Source of the DNA: DASQPE01 sp964519805
GTDB taxonomy: Bacteria > Gemmatimonadota > Gemmatimonadetes > Gemmatimonadales > GWC2-71-9
Direction: 5' to 3'
DNA length: 64,000 nucleotides
Assembly: GCA_964519805.1 (NCBI GenBank)
Contig: CAZFKN010000001.1
Span: 22,772-86,771 of the forward strand
Every line of letters starts with the position of its first letter. Within the stretch, counting starts at the first letter, position 1. The notes under the pieces were generated by a model, which saw only the letters and a program-made list of their open reading frames with translations, was not told the DNA's origin and searched no databases. Positions 1-8,543 of the stretch are shown here, piece after piece. Position numbers and translations under genes: made by a program.

Positions 1-1568
1 AAGATCCCCCAGACGACACTCGTCTCGCTCGCCAGGTCGATGTCGTCGCTCACGACCACGACGAATTTCACGGGGCCGAGCCCCTCCCAGCGCACCAATC
101 CGTCGAGGACCGCACGCGCGTCCTGCCGCACGACCACCACGAGAAATCCGCCGTCCAGCAGGCGATGACGGACCACCCGCCGGTCGAAGCCGGCCGGGTC
201 GCTGACCGCGGTCGGTGGGGGGCGGTCCATGACGGGCTCGCCTGCGGCGTCCAGGACCAGCTTGCTGCCCACGTGCATGACATAGGAGGTGTAGTCGAGC
301 GTGTCGAGCGCGCCGATCGGGAGCAGGAGCATGCGCTCTTCCGGCTCGAAGCGGTACCACAGCTCGCGGAGCACGGCGGTAAAACTCCGCACGGGGACGT
401 CTTCCCGGAGCATCACGGCCACCTTGGTCAGGGCCAGCTGTCCGGTGCCCAGGAGGGCGAGCGCGGTCTTGAGCACTTCCTTGGGGTGGCGCTCCTTGAG
501 CGCCACGGCGAGGAGATTGTGAAACCCGGCATCGTCATAGGCATACAGGTCGACCACATTCGGATTGATCACCCGGATCAGCGGTCCGATCATCTCGCCA
601 GCCGCGATGCCCATGTACTTGTCCTCCTGCGGCGGCGGGCCCACGACACTCGCGGGATACAGCGGCGCGCGCCGGTGCGTGACCCGCTTCACGTGGAAGA
701 CGGGGAACTCGGCCGCCTCGGAGTAGTGCCCGAAGTGATCGCCGAACGGACCCTCGAGCCGTCGCTCGCCCGCCGGCACCTCCCCTTCGAGCACGAACTC
801 CGCGTCCGCCGGCACGAGCATGTCCATCGACGACGCGCGTACCATCCGCGTAGGGGATCCGCGGAGAAAGCCGGCGAAGGCCAGCTCATCCATGTCTTCG
901 GGGAGCGGAAGGATGGCCGACAGCATCAGGATGGGATCTCCACCCAGTACGACGGCCGTCCTGAGCGGCTCGCCTCGCCTCTCGGCCTCGTAGTGATGAC
1001 CCCGTCCCCCCTTCATGCTCTGCCAGTGCATCCCGGTGGTGGCGTCGTCGAAGATCTGGAGCCGGTAGAGCCCGAAGTTGCGACGCCCGGTGCCGGGCGC
1101 CTCCGTTAGGGTCGGCCCGAACGTGATGAACGCGCCCCCGTCCTGCGGCCAGCTCGTCACATTGGGCAGCCGCGCGAGCGCCGGCGCCTCGACCACCTGG
1201 TGCACCGGCGCGCTGCGGACGACGCGGGGTCGCATGAACCGGGCGCGCGCCAGCACCTTGCGCGAGCGCCAGAAGGCGCCGAGCGAGGGCGGGTTGAGCC
1301 CCTGCACCGCGCTGATCAGCTCCTGCCCGATCTGTTCAGGGTGCCGGCCCAGCGCCAGCTCGATACGTCGCCTCGAGCCGAACAGGTTCATGACCAGGGG
1401 GAACGCCGCGCCGCGCACTCGCTCGAACAGGAGCGCCGGGCCATTCTCGCGGACCACCCGCTGTGCAATGGCGGATACCTCGAGGCGCGGATCGACTTGA
1501 GCCGTGATTCGGCGGAGCTGTCCGAGCCGTTCCAGCTCCGCCACGTAGGCATGGAGGTCGGAAAACAT
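1..1568 (-). CDS. ubiD: UbiD family decarboxylase, 3' end outside window
   Basis: Prenylated-FMN-dependent decarboxylase of the UbiD family, which removes the carboxylate from a polyprenyl-hydroxybenzoate or menaquinone precursor. About 522 codons are visible from ATG 1568 (MFSDLHAYVAELERLGQLRR), with no stop before the window edge. Family landmarks are the N-terminal RITAQVDPRLEVSAIAQR stretch, a central NFGLYRLQIFD segment, and EGPFGDHFGHYS, which matches the conserved glutamate-containing E-x-P-x-G-x-x-x-G-x-Y motif. The last visible residues (KFVVVVSDDIDL) match the family's C-terminal strand, so only a short tail is missing. The start overlaps the ubiE stop as TGATG, so the two are probably translationally coupled and serve quinone synthesis. 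The exact substrate cannot be read from the sequence. Confidence 0.93.
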   Translation of the reverse strand, partial: MFSDLHAYVAELERLGQLRRITAQVDPRLEVSAIAQRVVRENGPALLFERVRGAAFPLVMNLFGSRRRIELALGRHPEQIGQELISAVQGLNPPSLGAFWRSRKVLARARFMRPRVVRSAPVHQVVEAPALARLPNVTSWPQDGGAFITFGPTLTEAPGTGRRNFGLYRLQIFDDATTGMHWQSMKGGRGHHYEAERRGEPLRTAVVLGGDPILMLSAILPLPEDMDELAFAGFLRGSPTRMVRASSMDMLVPADAEFVLEGEVPAGERRLEGPFGDHFGHYSEAAEFPVFHVKRVTHRRAPLYPASVVGPPPQEDKYMGIAAGEMIGPLIRVINPNVVDLYAYDDAGFHNLLAVALKERHPKEVLKTALALLGTGQLALTKVAVMLREDVPVRSFTAVLRELWYRFEPEERMLLLPIGALDTLDYTSYVMHVGSKLVLDAAGEPVMDRPPPTAVSDPAGFDRRVVRHRLLDGGFLVVVVRQDARAVLDGLVRWEGLGPVKFVVVVSDDIDLASETSVVWGI

Positions 1569-2296
1569 CAGCGCCGAGCGCCGATGTGAAACGCCGTCAC
1601 CCCGCCGAGGAACAGCCGGAAGCGGACGTCGGTAAAGCCGGCCGCCGTCATGTGACCCGCCAGCTCCGGTGGGCGTGGGAACGTCCGCGTCGACTCTGGT
1701 AGCCACTGGTAGGCCGTTCTATGTTTCGACACCCACCGGCCGACGCGTGGCAGGACCCGCTCGAAGTAGAACAGGTAGAGCGCGCGCAACGGCGCCCGGA
1801 CCGGGGTCGCCATGTCCAGCACGACGAGCCGAGCGCCGGGTTTGAGGACGCGGGCGACCTCCGCGAGCCCGGCATCCAGATCCACCAGATTGCGCATCCC
1901 CCAGCCGACCATCGCGCCATCGAAGACCGAGTCGGGGAACGGAAGCTCGAGCGCGTCGGCCGTCACCGGCGCGAGGCGCTCCGCTTTGTGACGGCCACGC
2001 TCCAGCATGGGCCGCGCGAAATCGGCGCCCACGACGCGCCCTCCGAAGCCCCGCTTGCGTGCCAGGATCGCGGCGAAGTCGAGGGTGCCGGCGCACAGGT
2101 CGAGATAGATTCCCTGCGGCGCCCGCTCCCAGCCCAGCCGATCGACCGCGTAACGTCGCCAGCGCAGATCGAGCCTCAGGCTCAGCAGCCGGTTGAGGCG
2201 GTCGTAGGTGGGCGCGATCGCCGAGAACGTGGCCCGGACATAGGCCCGCTTCTCGGGTCCGCCCGCGACCGGTAACTTCTGATCTGAGGCTAACAT
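1568..2296 (-). CDS. ubiE: Demethylmenaquinone/ubiquinone C-methyltransferase
   Basis: SAM-dependent C-methyltransferase (UbiE/MenG, 242 aa) for the last ring methylation of menaquinone or an earlier ubiquinone step. The family signature YDRLNRLLSLRLDLRWRR is at residues 31-48. The SAM-binding motif DLCAGTLDFA is at about 66-75, a variant of the usual DLACGTGDLA. GWGMRNLVDLDAG and VLKPGARLVVLD follow in the expected order. Length is typical. The next gene on this strand is ubiD, overlapping by one base, which supports a quinone operon. With no ubiquinone-specific gene in view, menaquinone is the more likely product (inference). Confidence 0.93.
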   Translation of the reverse strand: MLASDQKLPVAGGPEKRAYVRATFSAIAPTYDRLNRLLSLRLDLRWRRYAVDRLGWERAPQGIYLDLCAGTLDFAAILARKRGFGGRVVGADFARPMLERGRHKAERLAPVTADALELPFPDSVFDGAMVGWGMRNLVDLDAGLAEVARVLKPGARLVVLDMATPVRAPLRALYLFYFERVLPRVGRWVSKHRTAYQWLPESTRTFPRPPELAGHMTAAGFTDVRFRLFLGGVTAFHIGARR

Positions 2297-2349
2297 AGCC
2301 GCTCAATGTAGCGCGCGGGGAAACCGCTCCGCAAGCGCGAGGCTCGCGC

Positions 2350-2952
2350 GTGGCACCTAAGGCGGAGCTGGCCGCGAGAAGCGATCAGGAAATCGTCGCC
2401 CTCGCCCGGGCCGGTGAGGAGGCCGCCTACCGCGAGCTGATCCGCCGCTACGAGCGGCCGCTCTTCTCGCTGCTCTACCGGATGGTCCGCGACCGGGAGC
2501 TGGCCGAGGACCTTGCCCAGGAGACTTTCGTCAAGGCGCTCAACGCAATTGAATCCTACCGACCCGAGTTCAAGTTCTCTTCCTGGATCTTCAAGATCGC
2601 CAACAATGCGGCGATCGATCATTTGCGCCGCCGGGAACTGGACACCCTTTCGCTCGAGGGCTCGCCCCACGCCGAGACGCCGGAGGCGGTCGAGGCAACG
2701 GCACTTCAGATCGGTGACCGCCAGGAGTCGCCGCTCGACGCGGTCGAGGCGCGGGAGCTGGGCGGGCAGATCGAGCAGGCGATCGGCCAGCTCCGTCCCG
2801 AGTACCGCTCCTGCATTCTGCTCCGTCACGTCGAGGGTCGGGCTTACGAGGAAATCGCCGACATTCTGAACCTTCCGTTAGGCACCGTGAAGACGTACAT
2901 CCACCGCGCGCGCAATGAGTTGAGGCAAGCGCTCGCACACTTGCGCGAATGA
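2350..2952 (+). CDS. ECF-type RNA polymerase sigma factor
   Basis: Sigma-70 family extracytoplasmic-function sigma factor, 200 aa. Region 2 spans about residues 34-96 (AEDLAQETFVKAL, then WIFKIANNAAIDHLRRRE). Region 4 spans about 138-195 (RSCILLRHVEGRAYEEIADI, then LGTVKTYIHRARNELRQAL, the helix-turn-helix for the -35 box). The GTG at 2350 fits the normal ECF N-terminus. Thirty-six bases downstream is a zinc-finger protein with a membrane helix, the standard anti-sigma arrangement, followed by envelope proteins that may be its targets (inference). It is divergent from ubiE across about 50 bp. Confidence 0.93.
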   Translation: MAPKAELAARSDQEIVALARAGEEAAYRELIRRYERPLFSLLYRMVRDRELAEDLAQETFVKALNAIESYRPEFKFSSWIFKIANNAAIDHLRRRELDTLSLEGSPHAETPEAVEATALQIGDRQESPLDAVEARELGGQIEQAIGQLRPEYRSCILLRHVEGRAYEEIADILNLPLGTVKTYIHRARNELRQALAHLRE

Positions 2953-2988
2953 AACCTTCCCTTTCTGGCCATCGTAAAGGGGTCCACG

Positions 2989-3600
2989 ATGAACGGTGAC
3001 TCTCCGCAACTGCACCTCGGCCCCGACGAGCTCGACGCCTGGCTCGCCGGCATCCGCGCGCCTGAACTGGTGCGTCACCTGGACGCCTGCTCGAGCTGCC
3101 TCGAGCTGGTGCGCGCCGAAGAGGCGCTGAGCGCGCAGCTCGGGGCGCTGCCGATCCATTGGCCCCGCGCCGATTTTGCCGACCGGGTGATGGCCTCGGT
3201 CTACATCCCGGATCCGTTCGCGATCCGCGCGCTCCAGGCGGCGCGGCGCCGGCTCTTCGCCTCGAAGAAGTCGATCGCAATCGCCGCGGCGGTGGTCATC
3301 GCGCTGGTGGGCTCGATGGCGGGAAGCGTGGTCTGGACGCTCGCCAACCGGGACACGCTGTTTGCCGCGGGTAGTTGGCTCCAGGGCGAGGCCGGGCGCT
3401 GGGCCTGGGTCGGCCTGCGCGGCGCTGCCCTCAATCTGATCGAGCAGCCGTGGTTCAGCGGCTTCCGGAGCCTCGTCGACGCGCCCGGCCGACTGGCCAT
3501 CGCCTCGGCGGTGATGTCGCTGATGTACGTGAGCGGCATCTTCGCGCTGCGGCACCTCCTCGCGGTTCCGACGCAGCGGGTGCCCCATGCGAACCGGTAG
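2989..3600 (+). CDS. Zinc-finger anti-sigma factor candidate
   Basis: Protein of 203 aa with H30-x3-C34-x2-C37 (HLDACSSC), the zinc-binding pattern of ZAS/zf-HC2 anti-sigma factors, near an acidic N-terminus. A hydrophobic helix lies at about residues 97-120 and a second at about 165-187. The expected role is to hold the upstream ECF sigma factor at the inner membrane until an envelope signal arrives. The gene follows the sigma gene directly and overlaps the next gene by 14 bases. The second membrane segment is unusual for a single-pass anti-sigma. Sigma binding is inferred from motif and position. Confidence 0.72.
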   Translation: MNGDSPQLHLGPDELDAWLAGIRAPELVRHLDACSSCLELVRAEEALSAQLGALPIHWPRADFADRVMASVYIPDPFAIRALQAARRRLFASKKSIAIAAAVVIALVGSMAGSVVWTLANRDTLFAAGSWLQGEAGRWAWVGLRGAALNLIEQPWFSGFRSLVDAPGRLAIASAVMSLMYVSGIFALRHLLAVPTQRVPHANR

Positions 3601-4852
3601 CCAGATCCTGGTCGCGCTGGGCCTGCTCCCCGTGTGGGCCCCGCCAGCGCACGCGGCGCCGTGCGCGATGCGCCATATGCACGGCGTCATCGAAACCGTC
3701 CGCGCATTCGTCGTCCAGCAGATCACTCAGACTCCCCCGAAACCCAAACCCACGATTCTGGCACCGGCTCCCGCGGGCGGACCCACGGTGGAGTTGCGGG
3801 ACCTGAGCCGCCCGGAGGTCATCGAGCGCGCCGTCCGCGGCGCTCTGCCGAATCCCGGGCCCGAGAGTCGGATCACGGTAACGGACGGTCAGGCGCACCT
3901 GGGAGACTTCACCATCGGATCTTCCGAGACGGTGACCGGCCACGTGCTCGTGGTGCGGGGGGACGCAAACGTCTACGGACGGCTGCTCGGCAATCTCGTC
4001 GCCGTGGATGGCGACGTGCACGTCCATCCTGGCGCGGTCGTCTCGGGCGACGTCCTGGCCCTGCGTGGCGACGTCAAAGACGAAGGCGGAGAGATCGACG
4101 GGGAGGTGCGAACGCTGAGCGCCCCCGCTGTGTCGGGCATCGCTCCGCTGTCGCCCGTCGCCATGACGGTGCGGAACGTGGCCGGTGTGTTGGGCGTGTT
4201 TCTGACGCTGGCCGCCCTGGGCGTCGGCCTGGTGACGTTCGCCCGCCCCAACCTCGAGGTCGTTTCGGATACCGTATCCCACTCGTTCGGCCGCGCGTTC
4301 TTCACCGGGCTCGTTGGTCAGATTCTCATCCTGCCAACCTTCGGGATGGTGATCGTCGGGCTGGTGCTGAGCGTCGCCGGTATCCTCCTTCTGCCGTTCG
4401 CGGTCGTCGTGTACGTGCTGCTCGCCATCCTTGGAGTCGTCGGCGGCTATCTCGCCGTCGCGCACGCCATCGGCGAGACCTACACCCGGCGGCGGCTGGC
4501 TCAGGGCGCGACGCTGGGATCCCCCAACAGCTATCGCTACCTGCTCGCGGGTCTGGCGGGCCTGTTCGTGCTGTGGGCCGCCTGGTCCATTTTCGGCTGG
4601 GTACCGGTGGCCGGCGAGATCGTCCGCGGGGCTGCGGTGCTGGTCACGTGGCTGATGGCCACCGTCGGGTTCGGTGCGGCGCTCCTGAGCCGGGCCGGTG
4701 TCCGCGAGAGCTTCGCCGGGCGGCTCATCCCGCCGGAGGCGCTGACCGACGAGTATCTGTGGGCCACACCGCAGTTCGGCGTGCCGGCCGTGCGGCGGCC
4801 GGAATGGGGTCCCGGCGCGCGTCCCGGCACCCGGCACGACGCGGGCCGTTGA
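3587..4852 (+). CDS. Bactofilin-like polymer-forming membrane protein
   Basis: Protein of 421 aa starting with a signal peptide (LLPVWAPPAHAAPC). Residues about 95-180 hold short beta repeats (GHVLVVRGDANVYG, GNLVAVDGDVHVHPGAVVSG, DVLALRGDVKDEGGEIDG), typical of bactofilin/polymer-forming beta-helices. The C-terminal half has five or six hydrophobic helices. It may organise or sense the envelope. It overlaps the anti-sigma gene by 14 bases, so it probably belongs to the sigma operon. The fusion of a secreted beta-helix to a multi-pass membrane domain differs from classical cytosolic bactofilins. No enzyme motif is visible. Confidence 0.6.
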   Translation: MRTGSQILVALGLLPVWAPPAHAAPCAMRHMHGVIETVRAFVVQQITQTPPKPKPTILAPAPAGGPTVELRDLSRPEVIERAVRGALPNPGPESRITVTDGQAHLGDFTIGSSETVTGHVLVVRGDANVYGRLLGNLVAVDGDVHVHPGAVVSGDVLALRGDVKDEGGEIDGEVRTLSAPAVSGIAPLSPVAMTVRNVAGVLGVFLTLAALGVGLVTFARPNLEVVSDTVSHSFGRAFFTGLVGQILILPTFGMVIVGLVLSVAGILLLPFAVVVYVLLAILGVVGGYLAVAHAIGETYTRRRLAQGATLGSPNSYRYLLAGLAGLFVLWAAWSIFGWVPVAGEIVRGAAVLVTWLMATVGFGAALLSRAGVRESFAGRLIPPEALTDEYLWATPQFGVPAVRRPEWGPGARPGTRHDAGR

Positions 4853-4857
4853 TCTCG

Positions 4858-5700
4858 ATGAGCGCCGCAGGCTGGGGCGTGGCGCTCGTCTGTTGGGCCG
4901 GGGTGCTGCCGGCCCAGACGATGCGCCCGTTCACCACCTACCGCCAGCTGCACGGCGAGAGCCGCCTCGCGGCGCGGCTCGAATTCGCCGCAGGTCGGCT
5001 GCGCCTGGTGCCCGGCCGGCCGAACGAGCTATACCGGATGGCCCTCGCCTACGACCCCGATCGCTTCGTCCCCCTCTCCCGCTACGACCCACCGCAGGAC
5101 GCCGTGTTGCTGGGCGTGGAGGCCGTAGGCGGTCCGGGTCTCCGGGTCGTGTCCCGGCATCAACTGCAGCAGGACGCCGTGGTCGAACTGTCGCCCCAGC
5201 CGGACCTGGGGCTGTCGGTGTCGCTGGGAGCGGTCGAGGCGGAGCTCGATGTCGGGGGTCTCCGCCTCGCGGAGCTCCGACTCGAAGCGGGGGCAAGTCG
5301 CACCCTGGTTCGCTTCTCGCAGCCCAACCCCATCCGCTGCCGAACGGCCGACATCTCCGCCGGCGCGGCGGAGGTGTCGATTCTCAAGCTGGGCAACAGC
5401 CGCTGCGATCAGATCCGCGTGGAGGGCGGCATCGGCCGGATGACGCTCGACTTCGGGGGTGCGTGGACGGGGTCCCAGCGCGCGGAGCTGAGCCTTGCCG
5501 TCACGGAGCTCCGCCTCCGGCTCCCGCGAAAGGCCGGCGTCCGCATCACAATGGATCGCCTGCTCACGAGCTTCGACCACGGCGGGCTGATCCGGCGGGG
5601 CAACGAGTGGGTGACGCCGGGCTACGATCAGGCGGAGCGGCACCTCGACATCACCCTCACCACCACGATCGGCGGCGTCGCAATCGACTGGGCGAACTGA
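4858..5700 (+). CDS. Secreted beta-rich protein of unknown function
   Basis: Not firmly recognised. ATG 4858 gives 280 aa with an N-terminal hydrophobic signal (GWGVALVCWAGVLPAQ). The rest is rich in alternating strands with repeated hydrophobic/charged patterns such as LRLAELRLEAGAS and AELSLAVTELRLRLP. This resembles the DUF4097/toastrack beta-helix fold often coded beside bactofilin-like proteins, but only loosely. It lies five bases after the bactofilin-like gene and is probably the last gene of the sigma/anti-sigma operon. A TTG at 4849 is an alternative start. Confidence 0.6.
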   Translation: MSAAGWGVALVCWAGVLPAQTMRPFTTYRQLHGESRLAARLEFAAGRLRLVPGRPNELYRMALAYDPDRFVPLSRYDPPQDAVLLGVEAVGGPGLRVVSRHQLQQDAVVELSPQPDLGLSVSLGAVEAELDVGGLRLAELRLEAGASRTLVRFSQPNPIRCRTADISAGAAEVSILKLGNSRCDQIRVEGGIGRMTLDFGGAWTGSQRAELSLAVTELRLRLPRKAGVRITMDRLLTSFDHGGLIRRGNEWVTPGYDQAERHLDITLTTTIGGVAIDWAN

Positions 5701-5754
5701 GGCGCGGCGCGGCTCCGGCTGCTATGCTTCAGGCGCCCGGCACCCGGAGCCCGC

Positions 5755-6363
5755 ATGTCGCCGCTGGAGACGCTCGGCTTCACCCTCGGCACGTCCTTCG
5801 CCTCAGGGCTCAACCTCTACGCGACGGTCGCCACGGCGGGCCTCCTCGACCGCTTCGGGATCATTCACCTTCCCCCATCCCTCGGCGTGCTCGCCCAGCC
5901 CGTGGTCTGGGGAATCGCGCTGGTTCTGTTTGTGGTCGAGTTCTTCGCCGACAAGATCCCGCTCGTCGATACCGCGTGGGACACGCTGCACACCTTCATC
6001 CGGCCGCCGGCCGCGGCACTCCTCGCGTATGCGTCGTTCGCCCAGGTACCGGAGCCCTGGAAGATCTGCGCGGCGCTGCTGGCCGGGAGCGTGGCGCTCA
6101 CGTCCCATGGCGCCAAAGCCACCACGCGGGCCGCGGCGAACACGAGCCCGGAGCCGTTCAGCAACTGGATTCTGAGCGCGCTGGAGGATGCGGCGGCGGT
6201 CGGGCTCTCGTGGCTCGCGGCCACACACCCGATCGTGACCGGCGGCATCGTGCTGGTGCTGGTCACGCTCTCCGTCCTGTTGATATGGAAGCTGTGGGGA
6301 CTGTTCCGAAGGGCATTCGCCCGAATCGCGGGGCCCGCCCCGGCGCCGGGCGCCGGGCCCTAA
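5755..6363 (+). CDS. DUF4126 family membrane protein
   Basis: Integral membrane protein of 202 aa. The DUF4126 family pattern is visible: TSFASGLNLYATVATAGLLDRF near the N-terminus, FFADKIPLVDTAWDTLHTFIRPPAAALL in the middle, KATTRAAANTSPEPFSN in the loop before the last helices. About four or five hydrophobic helices are present. Function is unknown; the family is assumed to be a small transporter or membrane scaffold. The 3' end overlaps the convergent SAM hydrolase gene by four bases, leaving no room for a terminator. Confidence 0.8.
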   Translation: MSPLETLGFTLGTSFASGLNLYATVATAGLLDRFGIIHLPPSLGVLAQPVVWGIALVLFVVEFFADKIPLVDTAWDTLHTFIRPPAAALLAYASFAQVPEPWKICAALLAGSVALTSHGAKATTRAAANTSPEPFSNWILSALEDAAAVGLSWLAATHPIVTGGIVLVLVTLSVLLIWKLWGLFRRAFARIAGPAPAPGAGP

Positions 6364-7118
6364 CCCAGACGGACCCGCACCTGCCCGCCCACGCCAAGGC
6401 CCAGCCGCCGCGCCGCTGATCCGTTCCTGACGGCGATCTCGACCGAGCCGTCCGACCCGACGAAGGCCACCAGCCCGCCCGCGACCACGTCGCCAAAGGT
6501 CCGCCTAAGCGGCCCCAGATCAAGATCCTCCACCTGGAGCGTGGCGTACGCCGGCACGTGTTCAGGCGTGAGATTGGTGACCAGCGTGCCGAAGCGATCG
6601 ACGTAGATCACTTCGCCCACCACGCTCTTTCCCTCATACTTCGGCTCGGCCGTCGCCAGCCGCTCGGGGATGCCCGGAAACGGCGGGCCTAACGATGAGA
6701 GCGGCGCACCAAAAGCAATCGCCGCGGCAGCGGGAGCAAACACGTCGCGGCCATGGAACGTCGGAGCCGCCGTGGACGGCGTCGGGAGTGTGACGGCCTC
6801 GACCGCCGTGTCGCGCAGCACCGGGGTAAACAGTCCGTTGTCGGGCCCCACGAAGAAGTGCCCGCGAGCGCGGAGCGCCAGCGCGGCCCGTGGGGTGCCG
6901 ACTCCCGGATCCACGACCGCGAGGTGGACGGTGCCGGGCGGAAAGTGGTGCCAGGCCCGACCCAGCACGTACGCCGCGGCACGCACGTCTCCCGGCTGGA
7001 TGGCGTGCGTGATGTCCACGAGCGCGACGCCGGGCGCCGACGACAGCAGCACGCCGCGCAGCTCGGCGACGTACGCGTCGGAGAGACCGAAGTCGGTGAG
7101 GAGGGTGACGGCCGGCAT
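6360..7118 (-). CDS. SAM hydrolase / hydroxide adenosyltransferase (DUF62)
   Basis: DUF62-family enzyme of 252 aa related to fluorinases and chlorinases, expected to hydrolyse S-adenosylmethionine to adenosine and methionine. Motifs seen are LLTDFGLSDAYVAELRGVL at the N-terminus, DITHAIQPGDVRAAAYVL, VVDPGVGTPRAALAL, FVGPDNGLFTPVL, FHGRDVFAPAAAAIA, and the C-terminal domain IYVDRFGTLVTNLT. The halogenase-specific insertion is not evident, so hydrolase activity is favoured. It is the last gene of a minus-strand run headed by Fe-S proteins; mrp stops 17 bp upstream of its start. Confidence 0.9.
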   Translation of the reverse strand: MPAVTLLTDFGLSDAYVAELRGVLLSSAPGVALVDITHAIQPGDVRAAAYVLGRAWHHFPPGTVHLAVVDPGVGTPRAALALRARGHFFVGPDNGLFTPVLRDTAVEAVTLPTPSTAAPTFHGRDVFAPAAAAIAFGAPLSSLGPPFPGIPERLATAEPKYEGKSVVGEVIYVDRFGTLVTNLTPEHVPAYATLQVEDLDLGPLRRTFGDVVAGGLVAFVGSDGSVEIAVRNGSAARRLGLGVGGQVRVRLG

Positions 7119-7135
7119 GGCCGGAGGGTGTCGCG

Positions 7136-8242
7136 CTAGCCCTTGAGAATGGGGAGCGCGAACGACCGACCCCCGACCCTCTGGTGAAGCGACTCCGCGA
7201 TCTCCCGGAGGGCTGCGGCAGCCGGGCTGCCCGGCTCCGCCACGACGATCGGACGGCCGCCATCGGCGAGCTGGGCCAGGCCCGGCTGGAGCGGCACCTG
7301 GCCCAGGAGCGGCGCCCCGATCTCCGCAGCCAGACGCCGGCCGCCGCCGGCCGAGAAGAAGTCGATACGCTTGCCGGTCTCCGGATCGGTAAAGCCGCTC
7401 ATGTTCTCCACCACGCCAACCACCGGCACGCCCACTCGTTCGAACATCTTGGCACCCCGCAGCGCGTCACCGACCGCCATTTCCTGCGGGGTGGTCACGA
7501 TCAGTGCGCCAGCCACGTGGGTCGCCTGCACCAGCGACAGCTGCGCGTCGCCGGTGCCGGGTGGGAGATCCACGATGAAGTAGTCGAGTTGGCCCCAGTC
7601 GACGTCGCGCAGAAACTGCTGGACCACCTTCATGATGATCGGACCACGCCAGATGGCAGGCGCGTCGCGCTCCACCAGAAAGCCGAGGGACATGAGCCTG
7701 ACGCCGAACGCCACGAGGGGGCGAATCTTTCCCTCGAGGACCGGCGGCTTGTCGAAGATGCCGAACATCCGCGGAATGTTGGGTCCGTAGACGTCGGCAT
7801 CCATCAGGCCAACGGCGTGCCCGGCCGCCGCGAGCGCCACGGCGAGATTGGCGGCCACGGTGGACTTCCCGACGCCGCCCTTCCCCGACGAGACCGCCAC
7901 GATGCGGCCCAGATTCGGCTGCTCGGGGGGCAGGGGCGGCGGGGGGGCGACGGGGGAGGCGCCGGGTGGCGCGTGAGTAGCGCGGGCGGGACCGGAGGGA
8001 TCGACGACACTGATCTTCACGTCCTCCTTCCGGACGCCCTCGATTGCGGCCAGGGCGGCCCGGGCTTCGCGCACGAGGGTCGCGGGGTCGTCCCGCGACA
8101 GGAGGAACGTGAACGCCACCTTACCATCGTCGGTGACGCTCAGGTCCCGGATCATGCCGGCGGATAGGAGATCGGTGTCGAGACGGGGGTTCCGGACGCG
8201 CGCGAGCGCGGAGGTGACGCGTGCTTCGAGGGATTCGGCCAC
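7136..8242 (-). CDS. apbC: Mrp/NBP35-type Fe-S carrier ATPase
   Basis: Iron-sulfur cluster carrier P-loop ATPase, 368 aa from GTG 8242. An N-terminal MIP18/DUF59 domain (about residues 1-85) is followed by a proline-rich linker. The deviant Walker A GKGGVGKST is at 120-128; DADVYGPNIPRMFG, DYFIVDLPPGTGDAQLS and TTPQEMAVGDALRGAKMF follow. The C-x-x-C after VENMSGF that normally carries the bridging cluster is absent; the sequence there is TDPETGK. An upstream extension of the frame exists, but GTG 8242, eight bases after the nifU-like stop, fits the family N-terminus best. A Fe-S scaffold protein is the upstream gene. Confidence 0.9.
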   Translation of the reverse strand: MAESLEARVTSALARVRNPRLDTDLLSAGMIRDLSVTDDGKVAFTFLLSRDDPATLVREARAALAAIEGVRKEDVKISVVDPSGPARATHAPPGASPVAPPPPLPPEQPNLGRIVAVSSGKGGVGKSTVAANLAVALAAAGHAVGLMDADVYGPNIPRMFGIFDKPPVLEGKIRPLVAFGVRLMSLGFLVERDAPAIWRGPIIMKVVQQFLRDVDWGQLDYFIVDLPPGTGDAQLSLVQATHVAGALIVTTPQEMAVGDALRGAKMFERVGVPVVGVVENMSGFTDPETGKRIDFFSAGGGRRLAAEIGAPLLGQVPLQPGLAQLADGGRPIVVAEPGSPAAAALREIAESLHQRVGGRSFALPILKG

Positions 8243-8250
8243 GACTGTCC

Positions 8251-8481
8251 TCAGACGGCTTCGACGGACTTTACTTCCGGGACCATCTCGCGGAGGCGGT
8301 GCTCGATCCCCTGCTTGAGCGTGATCGTGGACGCCGAGCACCCGTGGCAGGTTCCCCCCAAACGCAGAAGGAGCCGGCCATCCTGTTCGTCAAAGTCGAC
8401 GACCTCGACCTGACCGCGGTGTGACGCGATATAGGGCCGAAGCGTATCCAGCGTGCGCTCAATGCGTTCGATCGTGTCCAT
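8251..8481 (-). CDS. NifU-like Fe-S scaffold protein (C-terminal domain only)
   Basis: Small protein of 76 aa equivalent to the NifU C-terminal domain (Nfu). It carries the cluster-binding C45-x2-C48 pair in GGTCHGCSAS, followed by TITLKQGIEHRLREMVPEVKSV. It should assemble or carry a [4Fe-4S] cluster. ATG 8481 gives the family's usual start (MDTIERIERTLDTLRPYI). It lies 8 bp upstream of mrp and about 60 bp downstream of nrnA, all on the minus strand. Confidence 0.92.
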   Translation of the reverse strand: MDTIERIERTLDTLRPYIASHRGQVEVVDFDEQDGRLLLRLGGTCHGCSASTITLKQGIEHRLREMVPEVKSVEAV

Positions 8482-8543
8482 AATGCCGATTCCGTAATTC
8501 CTACCGTCGGATTCGGCAATATAAGATGCGCCGGCCGGAGATA

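Noticed and set aside
3634..5700. 688-codon plus-strand frame
   Set aside because: Its first 400 codons are out of frame with the bactofilin-like gene and have shadow composition; only the part from ATG 4858 is a plausible protein.
6330..6365. Terminator between DUF4126 and SAM hydrolase genes
   Set aside because: A GC-rich inverted repeat is present but is inside coding sequence and has no T-tract.
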